A stretch of DNA of 14,474 bases. Source: Bacteroidota bacterium (lineage in GTDB: Bacteria; Bacteroidota; Bacteroidia; UKL13-3). Location: positions 1-14,474 of the forward strand of contig CANFSD010000021.1 in the NCBI GenBank assembly GCA_947449515.1, read 5' to 3'. The notes beneath the pieces were generated by a model. It ran no database searches. It saw nothing but the letters and a program-made list of their open reading frames with translations, and was not told the origin of the DNA. This document shows, piece by piece, positions 1-6,664 of the stretch. The number at the start of each line of letters is the position of its first letter. The first letter of the stretch is position 1. A program made the translations under genes and the position numbers.

Positions 1-168
1 TTGAATACCTTGACAATCGCGGTAAATTTTAAAGGTTACATTGTAAATTCCGGGAGTACCGCTGCAAACGTAGGCAACGTCTGAACCTACCACGTGATCG
101 GCTTTTGCGGGCGCAGAAAAAATTAGTAAGGTAATTAAAACGCCAAGTATATGTATAAATCGTCTCAT
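1..168 (-). CDS. Secreted surface protein, N-terminal fragment (CHU_C/gliding-motility type), cut by window edge
   Basis: The reverse strand reads 56 codons from an ATG at 166-168 to the window edge without a stop. Residues 1-23 form a signal peptide: basic MRR, a hydrophobic core, then SAPAKA before the predicted cleavage. The mature start reads DHVVGSDVAYVCSG, then IYNVTFKIYRDCQGI. This resembles the H-[IV]-VG-x-[DE]-x-x-Y-x-C ... YRDC opening common in very large Bacteroidota surface proteins that end in a gliding-motility/CHU_C-type sorting domain and are exported by T9SS. Only the N-terminus is present, so size, domains and cargo type are unseen. The gene is divergent from the aspartate kinase gene. 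The start is well supported because the signal peptide begins directly at this ATG and a -7-like box lies 31-38 nt upstream. The family assignment rests on recognising the opening motif. Confidence 0.75.
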   Translation of the reverse strand, partial: MRRFIHILGVLITLLIFSAPAKADHVVGSDVAYVCSGTPGIYNVTFKIYRDCQGIQ

Positions 169-198
169 TTTTTATTCGGTATTGGGGGCTTGATAGCT

Positions 199-206
199 CA
201 AAGGTA
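199..206 (-). promoter_or_regulatory. Putative Bacteroidota -7 promoter box for the surface-protein gene
   Basis: The reverse strand reads TACCTTTG, matching the TANNTTTG -7 consensus of Bacteroidota primary sigma factors. It would give a leader of about 25 nt before the ATG at 168. No TTTG or TTG -33 element is visible at the expected spacing, so the call rests on the -7 box and its position. Confidence 0.35.
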
Positions 207-410
207 AAACGCAGAATCCATAAGATTTTCTTAAGATTTTAAATTAAGAAATTTTTGGGAATTTGCAGCCCTTGAAGGCAAGCTGGTAGCATCAAATATC
301 AATCGTTTTGAAAGATATTAAAAAAAGCCAAAACAACCATCAAATGCGTACAATTGATATGATTTTATTGCTGCTTGCAGCATAGATTTAAAGAAAAGCC
401 CCGATTTAAT

Positions 411-418
411 TATATTTG
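411..418 (+). promoter_or_regulatory. Putative Bacteroidota -7 promoter box for lysC
   Basis: TATATTTG matches TANNTTTG. Its distance to the ATG at 439 implies a leader of about 16 nt. No clear -33 TTTG lies 17-23 nt upstream. A TGCTGC/GCAGCA dyad at 369-382 sits just upstream and could be a regulator site. Confidence 0.4.
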
Positions 419-438
419 GCCTTTGAAGAGAGAACAGC

Positions 439-1698
439 ATGAAAGTATTTAAATTTGGGGGAGCTTCGGTAAAAAACGCAGCAGCGGTGCGGAATGTAGG
501 AACCGTATTGAACGCTTTTGAGGGAGAAGAAATTTTAATTGTTGTGAGCGCAATGGGCAAAACCACCAATGCTTTGGAGCAATTGGCCCAAGCTTATTTT
601 GAGAAATTGGATACCAAAAACGAGCTTTATAAAGTTGTCAAAAGTTTTCACGATGAAATTATAAAAGACCTACTCAGTGTTGGTTCGGCCCATACCTACG
701 ACGATATTGAAAACCTCTTTATTGAATTGGAATGTGATTTAGAAACCACACCAGACAGCAATTTTGATAAAGTTTACGACCAAATTGTGAGTTATGGTGA
801 AATATTTTCTTCAAGAATTTTAAGTACCTATTTGAATGAAGCCGGTATAAAAAACAGGTGGATGGATGCTCAAAATTTTATTTGCACCGATAATACCTAC
901 CGCGAAGGCAAAGTTGATTGGGAAATTACCAGCAATTTAATTTCTAACAAATTGAAGCCAATTGTGAAGAAACAAATGGTGGTTACGCAAGGATTCATTG
1001 GCAAAAACAAAGATAATTTTACAGTAACTTTAGGAAGAGAAGGTTCTGATTATTCTGCTGCCATTTTTGCGTATGGTTTAGATGCCGAAAATGTAACTAT
1101 TTGGAAAGATGTAGCAGGAGTTATGAATGCCGATCCGAAAAAGTTTCCAGATGCCATAAAAATTGATGCAATAAGTTACCCAAAGGCTATTGAAATGGCT
1201 TATTATGGCGCAACAGTTATTCATCCAAAAACCATACAACCTTTGCAGAGCAAACATATTCCGCTGTTTGTAAAATCCTTTATTGACCCAGGTGCAAATG
1301 GCACAAAAGTGGGTGTGCGCAAAGAGGAAGAAGTACATTTACCAACCATCATTTCAAAAGGAAATCAATTGCTAATTTCTATTAGCAGTAAAGATTTTTC
1401 ATTTATTGTAGAGGACAATTTAAGTAAAATTTTTGATGCCTTTGCAGGACACAAAGTGAAGATTAACTTGATGCAAAATTCGGCCATTAGCTTTAGCGTC
1501 TGCATTGACAATGATGCTAAGAAAATTGCACAATTGATTCAAACATTGGAAAATGATTATACCATCAAAATCAATGAAGGTGTTGAGTTGCTTACCATAT
1601 CCAACTACAGCGAAAATGGTTTTAGCCAGTTTATTAAAGAAAGAAAATTACTGATTGAACAAAAAACCCGAAATACGGTTCAATTGGTGGTCAACTAA
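439..1698 (+). CDS. lysC: Monofunctional aspartate kinase
   Basis: This cytoplasmic enzyme phosphorylates L-aspartate with ATP, the first step toward lysine, threonine, methionine and diaminopimelate. The 419-residue product opens with the KFGGAS nucleotide-binding motif (residues 5-10). It carries the kinase-family segment TLGREGSDYSAA followed by IWKDVAGVMNADPK, and YYGATVIHPKTIQP closes the catalytic domain near residue 275. The C-terminal ~130 residues (from about TIISKGNQLLISISS) form the interleaved ACT regulatory region that normally binds feedback amino acids, ending in QKTRNTVQLVVN. Length is slightly under the 449 of E. coli LysC. There is no fused homoserine dehydrogenase, unlike ThrA. 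The ATG follows a -7-like box by about 20 nt. No other gene of the aspartate pathway is in the window. Its stop is 1 nt from the convergent histidine kinase stop, so no separate terminator fits between them. Confidence 0.95.
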   Translation: MKVFKFGGASVKNAAAVRNVGTVLNAFEGEEILIVVSAMGKTTNALEQLAQAYFEKLDTKNELYKVVKSFHDEIIKDLLSVGSAHTYDDIENLFIELECDLETTPDSNFDKVYDQIVSYGEIFSSRILSTYLNEAGIKNRWMDAQNFICTDNTYREGKVDWEITSNLISNKLKPIVKKQMVVTQGFIGKNKDNFTVTLGREGSDYSAAIFAYGLDAENVTIWKDVAGVMNADPKKFPDAIKIDAISYPKAIEMAYYGATVIHPKTIQPLQSKHIPLFVKSFIDPGANGTKVGVRKEEEVHLPTIISKGNQLLISISSKDFSFIVEDNLSKIFDAFAGHKVKINLMQNSAISFSVCIDNDAKKIAQLIQTLENDYTIKINEGVELLTISNYSENGFSQFIKERKLLIEQKTRNTVQLVVN

Positions 1699-1699
1699 C

Positions 1700-3670
1700 T
1701 TACAATGGGTAATTGGGAAGGGTAAAGAACAAAATGGTTCCTTTACCTTCTTCGCTTTCAATCCATATTTTACCTTTACTATTCTCTACGTATTCTTTGC
1801 AAAGTAAAAGCCCCAAGCCAGTTCCCTTTTCATTATTGGTGCCATAAGTGGTTATATGTTCTGTGTCTGAGAACACCTTTCGCATAGCTGATTCGTTCAT
1901 ACCTACCCCACTGTCTTTTACCGATACAAGCGTAAAATCCTCTTCGTAATTGATTGCGGCCACTTCAATTTTCCCTCCGTTTGGAGTAAACTTAATGGCA
2001 TTGCTAATAATATTTCTAAGCAATAAATTCAAATGGTGTTTGTCTATAAAAACCGCTATTCTACTTTGAATATAAGAATTAAAGGTGATGTTTTTTTCTG
2101 CAATTTGAACCTTGTACAATTCAGTAATTTCTTGCACAGGAATGCGAATATCTATTAATTCTGGTTCGGCTTTTACCCCATTTAATTGACTCAATGACCA
2201 GTTCAATAAATTCTCTAAAGTTAGGTTTAGGTTGTCTACATTTTTACTGATACTTGCCAATGATTTTTTGGTATCATCAAATGAAAGTTCATCTTCTGCC
2301 ACCCAATGCAATACGGTTCCAAGAGACTTTATTGGGGTACGCAAATCATGAGCTATAATAGAGAAAACCTTGTCTTTAATTTGATTACTGCGCAACAATT
2401 CCTCTGCCTGGGCATTTAACATAGATGTTCTATCAGAAATAATTTCTTGCTGGTGCTTATTGGTATAAACCAATTCTGCTGATAAATTTTCAACCTCCAT
2501 AAAAGTATGCGAAAACAAGCGTGTAAGGGTAATGGACTGTATGATTGAAAAGACAAAAACACCAATAGGCAAAACATACATGGTATCAATGTACATTAAA
2601 CTATATAAAACATCATTAATAGAGGCACAAAACAACATTAAATAGGTTCCGCCAACCCAAGTAGCAAAAGGCTTTTTCTGAAAAAATATTCTTATGGCTG
2701 TGTATAAAATATAAATCAATACACAAACACAATAAAACAGAAAATAATTAATAATTTCTGACGAATAAACTATTGGAGTTAGTGCAAAAAACAAGGCAAT
2801 TGCCGATTGCACATAAATAAAAATATGGGTAAATTTTTTGTTGGTTTTATTGGGAAAGAAACTTTTTAAGTAGAGGTAACCAAACAACAACATTAAGACA
2901 ATAGATGAAAATTCTAATTTCACCAATACCTCCCAAGAAATGGGAAGGTCTATTTGACGAACCAAAATATCACTGGTAACTGCTATACGGATGGCTGCCG
3001 ATAAACAAAGCAAGGCAAACATAAGCGAAGAAATTTGATCACCTTTTATATAATAAAAAGCGAAAAAATAAATAAACATTACAATAAGGGCTCCAAACAA
3101 AAACGAGGATAGAAACAAGGTTTTAAAATACGAAGCTTCTAATTCATTGTGTTTTCCAATAGTGGGCGCAAAATAAATTCCTCCTTCTCTGTAATGGTAA
3201 TTAGATACCTGCAAAACAATTTCAACCGTATCTTTTTCTATCTCAAAGGAAACCAAACAGGGTTTATAATCTGGCAACGCTTGCGCTTCTGTTATTCCAA
3301 ACCGCCCAACCGAAGTCAGTTTTTTTCCATTAATAAATAAGTCGTAAGCAGTTCCAATGCTGTGTATATTAAGTGTAACTAATTCTGTTAATGGTAAATC
3401 ATGGGTGAACCTGTAAACATAGGTACCATAGCCTTTTGGGGGATGGCCATTAAATGTCCATGTTTGCGGCACAAGCTCATCATAACCCTTTAAAGAAGGA
3501 TTGGCAAGTAATTCTGCATAGGTATGTCCAAAATACATTTTCCATGCCGGCTGGTTTAATGAAATATTTTCGTTTTTAGATAATTCTAAACGGGGAATGG
3601 CCGCATTTACAGTTTGTAAGGAAACTGCTAACAATAACAAAAATGCTATTAGAGAAAATACTTTTTTCAA
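1700..3670 (-). CDS. 7TM (7TMR-DISM-like) sensor histidine kinase, orphan
   Basis: This inner-membrane sensor is 656 residues long. Residues 1-23 are a signal peptide ending SLQTVNA. About 24-185 form an extracytoplasmic beta-rich domain resembling the jelly-roll 7TMR-DISM extracellular module (GYGTYVYRF segment). About 185-395 hold seven hydrophobic segments. About 395-430 look coiled-coil. The kinase core follows: H-box with phospho-acceptor H441 in FSIIAHDLRTP, N-box NIISNAIKF around N553-N557, G1 box DSGVG at 586-590 and G2 box GTGLGL at 616-621. All catalytic boxes are intact. The start is TTG (3668-3670): no in-frame ATG lies upstream, and the next Met (residue 45) would remove the signal peptide. 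No response regulator is adjacent, so its partner is encoded elsewhere. It is divergent from the next gene across only 47 nt, so the two promoters must be tightly packed. The ligand is unknown. Confidence 0.9.
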   Translation of the reverse strand: MKKVFSLIAFLLLLAVSLQTVNAAIPRLELSKNENISLNQPAWKMYFGHTYAELLANPSLKGYDELVPQTWTFNGHPPKGYGTYVYRFTHDLPLTELVTLNIHSIGTAYDLFINGKKLTSVGRFGITEAQALPDYKPCLVSFEIEKDTVEIVLQVSNYHYREGGIYFAPTIGKHNELEASYFKTLFLSSFLFGALIVMFIYFFAFYYIKGDQISSLMFALLCLSAAIRIAVTSDILVRQIDLPISWEVLVKLEFSSIVLMLLFGYLYLKSFFPNKTNKKFTHIFIYVQSAIALFFALTPIVYSSEIINYFLFYCVCVLIYILYTAIRIFFQKKPFATWVGGTYLMLFCASINDVLYSLMYIDTMYVLPIGVFVFSIIQSITLTRLFSHTFMEVENLSAELVYTNKHQQEIISDRTSMLNAQAEELLRSNQIKDKVFSIIAHDLRTPIKSLGTVLHWVAEDELSFDDTKKSLASISKNVDNLNLTLENLLNWSLSQLNGVKAEPELIDIRIPVQEITELYKVQIAEKNITFNSYIQSRIAVFIDKHHLNLLLRNIISNAIKFTPNGGKIEVAAINYEEDFTLVSVKDSGVGMNESAMRKVFSDTEHITTYGTNNEKGTGLGLLLCKEYVENSKGKIWIESEEGKGTILFFTLPNYPL

Positions 3671-3717
3671 AAATGGGTAGATTTTGAGGTTGACAAATTC
3701 GAAGGTAGATAAAATTT

Positions 3718-4524
3718 ATGTTTCTATCTTTTTTTTTCTTTCTTCGTAGGGTGTATACACCCTTTGCTAATGAAGTATTTGCCTTTGTGCAATCTTGTTT
3801 TGATGTTTCTCATAAAGAAAATTCCATCAAAATAGAAGCGAATAAGATAATGGGAAGCCAATGGATACTATACCTTTACCCCTATTCCCATTATAATACC
3901 CCACAAGCATTTCCAGAAAATAGTGCTGCAAAAACCTTACACATATTTGAAGACCTATGGCATCAAAAAAAATCTATTTATAAAAATAAAATCAAGAGTA
4001 TTTTCGGTTCGAACCAAACCATTGCTGGCCGTGCTTGCACAATAATTAAACTCGATAAAAATACAGCGGATATTTTTTTTAACGAAAACCATTTGCATGG
4101 AAGCACTACTGCTGGTTACAAATATGGTTTATTGTATAAAAATGAATTGGTTGCCGCAATTAGCTTTAGCAAGGCTAGAACCATGACGGATGGTCAGATT
4201 TATTACCGCTCCTACGAACTTATTCGCTTTTCTAATAAACTTGGCACTACTGTAACAGGAGGATTGAACAAATTATTGAAACATTTTATTAAAGAAAAAA
4301 ACGTGCAACACCTCATGACCTATATTGATTTAAACTGGGGAAATGGAAAAGCATTTATAGATTTTGGCTTTAAAGAAAATGGGCAAGTGTTGGAAATTGA
4401 AAGCTATGTTGATCCAGGCACACACCTAAGAAGTAAAGAAAATAATTTAGCTTCGAACCAAGCATTGCTGAAGGTTCCTCAGTTGGGTAGCAAAAAACTC
4501 TTATTAGATTTACGCACATATTGA
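3718..4524 (+). CDS. GNAT-like protein related to the C-terminal part of phage Hef/Vsr-type endonucleases, coupled to miaA
   Basis: The function of this 268-residue protein is unknown. From about residue 80 (LHIFEDLWHQKK, then a Lys-rich stretch) it follows a pattern I recognise from phage and homing-endonuclease-like proteins: IFEDxW, a basic linker, then xxNHLHGS, YGLLYKNELVAAISF, ELIRFSNKLGTTVTGG, KLLKHFI and GFKENG. The last half (about 130-235) has the order of a GNAT acetyltransferase fold, with a Gly-rich turn VTGGLNKLL and a final GF. The nuclease part normally found before IFEDxW is not recognisable, so this is probably not an active nuclease. The ATG at 3718 is followed by nine Ts (3729-3737), and an internal ATG at 3850 (before GSQWILYLYPY) is a credible alternative start. 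It overlaps miaA by 4 nt (TTGA), implying translational coupling. It contains one GGTTCGAACC palindrome and one single-mismatch copy. Confidence 0.6.
   Translation: MFLSFFFFLRRVYTPFANEVFAFVQSCFDVSHKENSIKIEANKIMGSQWILYLYPYSHYNTPQAFPENSAAKTLHIFEDLWHQKKSIYKNKIKSIFGSNQTIAGRACTIIKLDKNTADIFFNENHLHGSTTAGYKYGLLYKNELVAAISFSKARTMTDGQIYYRSYELIRFSNKLGTTVTGGLNKLLKHFIKEKNVQHLMTYIDLNWGNGKAFIDFGFKENGQVLEIESYVDPGTHLRSKENNLASNQALLKVPQLGSKKLLLDLRTY
4006..4015 (+). repeat. GGTTCGAACC palindrome, copy 1
   Basis: Perfect 10-bp palindrome with flanks TTTTC and AAACC, inside the gene upstream of miaA. It is read as codons GGT TCG AAC CAA (Gly-Ser-Asn-Gln). It fits the extended consensus TTCGGTTCGAACCAAA on the forward strand. 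Confidence 0.8.
4450..4459 (+). repeat. GGTTCGAACC palindrome, one-mismatch variant
   Basis: GCTTCGAACC followed by AAG. It differs from the palindrome at the second base only and keeps the right-hand AA flank. It lies in the same gene as copy 1, reads as part of Ala-Ser-Asn-Gln, and may be a decayed or chance copy. Confidence 0.4.
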
Positions 4525-5441
4525 ACACAAATAAAACATACGATTCTATTTGCATATTGGGGCCAACCGCCAGCGGCAAAACAAATTTAGCCGTTCAAAT
4601 ATGCAAACAATACAATGGCGAATTGTTGAGTATTGACTCGCGAATGGTTTATAAAAAAATGGATATTGGCACCGGTAAAGATTTAAAAGAATTCCAAGAT
4701 GTAAACGCATCCATTGCTTATCATTTAATTGATTTAATTGAACCACAAAATGCCTTTGCTATTCACCAATTTCAAGCCGCTTTTAAAACAGTATTTACCG
4801 ATGTGCAAAATAGGCGTAAATTACCCGTATTATGCGGCGGAAGTGGCCTTTACCTTGAAGCAGTTATCCGCGATTTTACCTATACCAGTGTTCCAAATCT
4901 GCCCGCATTAAGGATACAATTGGAAGCTATGAGTGATTTTGAAATTCAAGAATTGTTTTCAAAACAAGCAGCCCATCCCTTTAAATTATTGGCAGATACC
5001 AGCACCAGGAAAAGAACCATTCGTGCCATTGAAATTTTGCAATTTCTAACGCAAAACCCCCAGTTCAAATTATTAACACCAAAAGAAATCAATCCATTTA
5101 TTATAGGCTTAAGTCCAGAAATTGAAGTTAGGCGTAATAATATTTTACAGCGTTTAAAAGAAAGAATACAGGAGGGCTTAATTGAAGAAGTTGAACAACT
5201 TTTAGCAGAAGGCATTACCCATGAAAGGCTCCAATTCTTTGGCTTAGAATACAAATTTGTGAGCGAATATTTACAAGGAAAAATAAGCAAAGATTACCTT
5301 ATTGAACACCTTGGCATAGCCATTCAACAATTTGCCAAACGACAAATGACCTATTTTAGAAAAATGGAAAAATCTGGTTTAAGCATTCATTGGACAAGCA
5401 CAAAAGAAGAGGCGTTGTCTATTGTTCCGCCTTGTTTTTAG
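4521..5441 (+). CDS. miaA: tRNA dimethylallyltransferase
   Basis: MiaA transfers a dimethylallyl group to N6 of A37 beside the anticodon of tRNAs that read codons starting with U. The 306 residues begin with the P-loop GPTASGKT (residues 14-21), then LSIDSRMVYKKMDIGTGK, the family's substrate-phosphate and tRNA-binding region. LCGGSGLYLEAVIRDF, the RKRTIRAIEIL stretch and the C-terminal AKRQMTYFRKM segment (usually AxRQxTWFR) are all present. Length is close to the 316 of E. coli MiaA. The start is TTG at 4521: the next in-frame Met lies after the P-loop, and no ATG or GTG precedes it, so TTG is the only start that keeps the domain whole. The TTG shares its bases with the TGA of the upstream gene. 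A small membrane-protein gene follows 27 nt after the stop. Confidence 0.95.
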   Translation: MNTNKTYDSICILGPTASGKTNLAVQICKQYNGELLSIDSRMVYKKMDIGTGKDLKEFQDVNASIAYHLIDLIEPQNAFAIHQFQAAFKTVFTDVQNRRKLPVLCGGSGLYLEAVIRDFTYTSVPNLPALRIQLEAMSDFEIQELFSKQAAHPFKLLADTSTRKRTIRAIEILQFLTQNPQFKLLTPKEINPFIIGLSPEIEVRRNNILQRLKERIQEGLIEEVEQLLAEGITHERLQFFGLEYKFVSEYLQGKISKDYLIEHLGIAIQQFAKRQMTYFRKMEKSGLSIHWTSTKEEALSIVPPCF

Positions 5442-5468
5442 CGTATAATAAACATTAATTTGCCTAAG

Positions 5469-5822
5469 ATGAATCCGCTTTCTAAAATCCGACATTTTGA
5501 GAATTTCCATATTTTATTGTGGCTAATAAAAGACAGTTGTTGGCTTATGCAATGGAAATTGGCTGGCACCATTGCCTTCTTTCCTGCCATGGCAATGGCC
5601 ATATACATTTGTTATAAAACCAGAAAACAAGCACTTCCCTTTTTGGTAAATGTAGCAGTTTTATGTTGGATCAGCGCCAATTCATGTTGGATGTTTACAG
5701 AGTTTTACAACATCTCTGGCAAGCTGCCAGCCTTAAGTTTATTTGGCCTCGGGCTGGTTTTCATTTTCATTTACCTCTATCATGTAATTGTCAAGAATTC
5801 ACTGGAAGATGAAAATGGATGA
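5469..5822 (+). CDS. Small membrane protein with an internal two-helix duplication
   Basis: I do not recognise a named family. From the ATG at 5469 the product is 117 residues. A TTG at 5460 would add three residues and is less likely. Two halves look alike: W18-LIKDSC-W25-LM is followed by a hydrophobic helix at about 31-49, and W67-ISANSC-W74-MF is followed by a hydrophobic helix at about 88-108. The Trp spacing, the SCW triplet and the acidic/amide residue (D22, N71) line up. Both W-rich stretches are themselves hydrophobic, so the topology may be 2+2 helices, as in small duplicated membrane-protein families. A short charged tail (EDENG) ends it. It lies 27 nt after miaA and probably shares its transcript. 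The function is unknown, and transport or signalling would be speculation. Confidence 0.7.
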   Translation: MNPLSKIRHFENFHILLWLIKDSCWLMQWKLAGTIAFFPAMAMAIYICYKTRKQALPFLVNVAVLCWISANSCWMFTEFYNISGKLPALSLFGLGLVFIFIYLYHVIVKNSLEDENG

Positions 5823-5830
5823 TTTTAATT

Positions 5831-5838
5831 TATCTTTG
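5831..5838 (+). promoter_or_regulatory. Putative -7 promoter box for the T9SS cargo gene
   Basis: TATCTTTG matches the Bacteroidota TANNTTTG -7 consensus and lies 32 nt before the ATG at 5871, giving a leader of about 27 nt. No TTTG -33 element is seen upstream. It suggests the secreted protein is transcribed separately from the miaA group. Confidence 0.4.
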
Positions 5839-5870
5839 AATTACCCTTCTGATTTATAAACCAAAACCTT

Positions 5871-6602
5871 ATGAAAAAAATATACTACTTATTAGTTCTA
5901 GCAACATTTACCTTAAATGGATTTGCACAACCTTGTATTCCAGATATTACCTTAACCAAACCAGGTATTAAACCAGATAAAATTGCAGATGCCATTGTAG
6001 GTACGCCCTATTCTCAAGTGGCTACTATCTTTATACCAAGAGATACTGTTATTAATTATAATGGCAATGTATACAACGCTGTTATTGATTCTGCTTCTAT
6101 AGTAGGCATGAATGGCTTACCAGCAGGCTTTTTATACGAATGTGACAAAGCCAGTAAAACTTGGGCAGGTGGAACAAGAGGCTGTGCAAGATTATATGGC
6201 AGTCCTACCGCTGCAAATATAGGTAGCTATGCCATTTATGTAAAAGTTCGCACGTTTTTTAGAATTGTAGGTTTACCAAATCAACTCGACCAATTGGATT
6301 CAAGCATCATTGATTTTAAAGTTGTTATGCCAAATGCTTTGGAAGAATTTGTTCAAATGGCAGGTTTAAAAACCTATCCAAATCCTGCTAACAACCAATT
6401 AAATGTTGTTGTAAAAAACTACTCAAGTAGTGCTCGCTATCAAATTTTCAATATCTTTGGCCAGGCTTACAAGTTAGAACCTTTATACGCTCCCAACACT
6501 GGCGAAATAAAATTCGATATAAGCAGCCTAGCCCCAGGCGTTTATTTTGTTAAAGGCGAAAATGAAGGTAGAAACTACCAAGCTAAATTTGTAAAGGAAT
6601 AA
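5871..6602 (+). CDS. Secreted protein with T9SS type A C-terminal sorting domain
   Basis: The 243-residue protein is exported by Sec (signal peptide about 1-19, MKKIYYLL ... GFAQ) and then across the outer membrane by the type IX system. The mature N-terminal part (about 20-150) contains Cys residues, IGTPY-like (VGTPYSQVATIFIP), GLPAGFLYECD and GSPTAANIGSYAIYV motifs, consistent with one or two Ig-like beta-sandwich units. The sorting domain spans about 166-243: it opens with YPNPANNQLNV, passes IFNIFGQ and DISSLAPGVYFVK, and ends YQAKFVKE, the usual layout of TIGR04183-type domains. No enzymatic motif is visible, so it is probably a structural or binding surface protein. A hairpin terminator follows 20 nt after the stop. 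Confidence 0.9.
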   Translation: MKKIYYLLVLATFTLNGFAQPCIPDITLTKPGIKPDKIADAIVGTPYSQVATIFIPRDTVINYNGNVYNAVIDSASIVGMNGLPAGFLYECDKASKTWAGGTRGCARLYGSPTAANIGSYAIYVKVRTFFRIVGLPNQLDQLDSSIIDFKVVMPNALEEFVQMAGLKTYPNPANNQLNVVVKNYSSSARYQIFNIFGQAYKLEPLYAPNTGEIKFDISSLAPGVYFVKGENEGRNYQAKFVKE

Positions 6603-6622
6603 TCTATTTTCCTATCCCATTC

Positions 6623-6664
6623 AAAAGCGGGTTAACTGAAAAGTTAATCCGCTTTTATTTTTTT
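6623..6664 (+). terminator. Intrinsic terminator with 15-bp stem and GAAA loop
   Basis: The left arm is AAAAGCGGGTTAACT (6623-6637), the loop GAAA (6638-6641) and the right arm AGTTAATCCGCTTTT (6642-6656). All 15 positions pair, one as G-T. An A and a run of seven Ts (6658-6664) follow. It terminates the T9SS cargo gene. The stop codon of the convergent copA (6644-6646) lies inside the right arm. On the reverse strand the stem is followed only by the short TTTT within the arm, so termination of copA here is possible but weaker. Confidence 0.9.

Larger units (their letters stand above)
169..438. other. Divergent intergenic region between the surface-protein gene and lysC
   Basis: There is no convincing gene in these 270 bases. 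The region must hold the promoters of two divergent genes and contains a -7-like box for each (199-206 on the reverse strand, 411-418 on the forward strand). It also holds three inverted repeats: TTTCTTAA at 227-234 with TTAAGAAA at 244-251, followed by a T run; AATATC at 295-300 with GATATT at 314-319; and TGCTGC at 369-374 with GCAGCA at 377-382, a near-perfect dyad about 30 nt upstream of the lysC -7 box. The last has the form of an operator, but a regulator cannot be named from sequence alone. Confidence 0.5.

Noticed and set aside
318..569. 83-residue reverse-strand reading frame over the lysC start, and similar long frames opposite lysC, miaA, copA and the transporter
   Set aside because: They are antisense or shifted frames over strongly conserved genes, with no domain or signal of their own.
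5460..5468. TTG start for the small membrane protein
   Set aside because: It adds only three residues. The ATG at 5469 is close by and a stronger start codon, although the TTG cannot be excluded.
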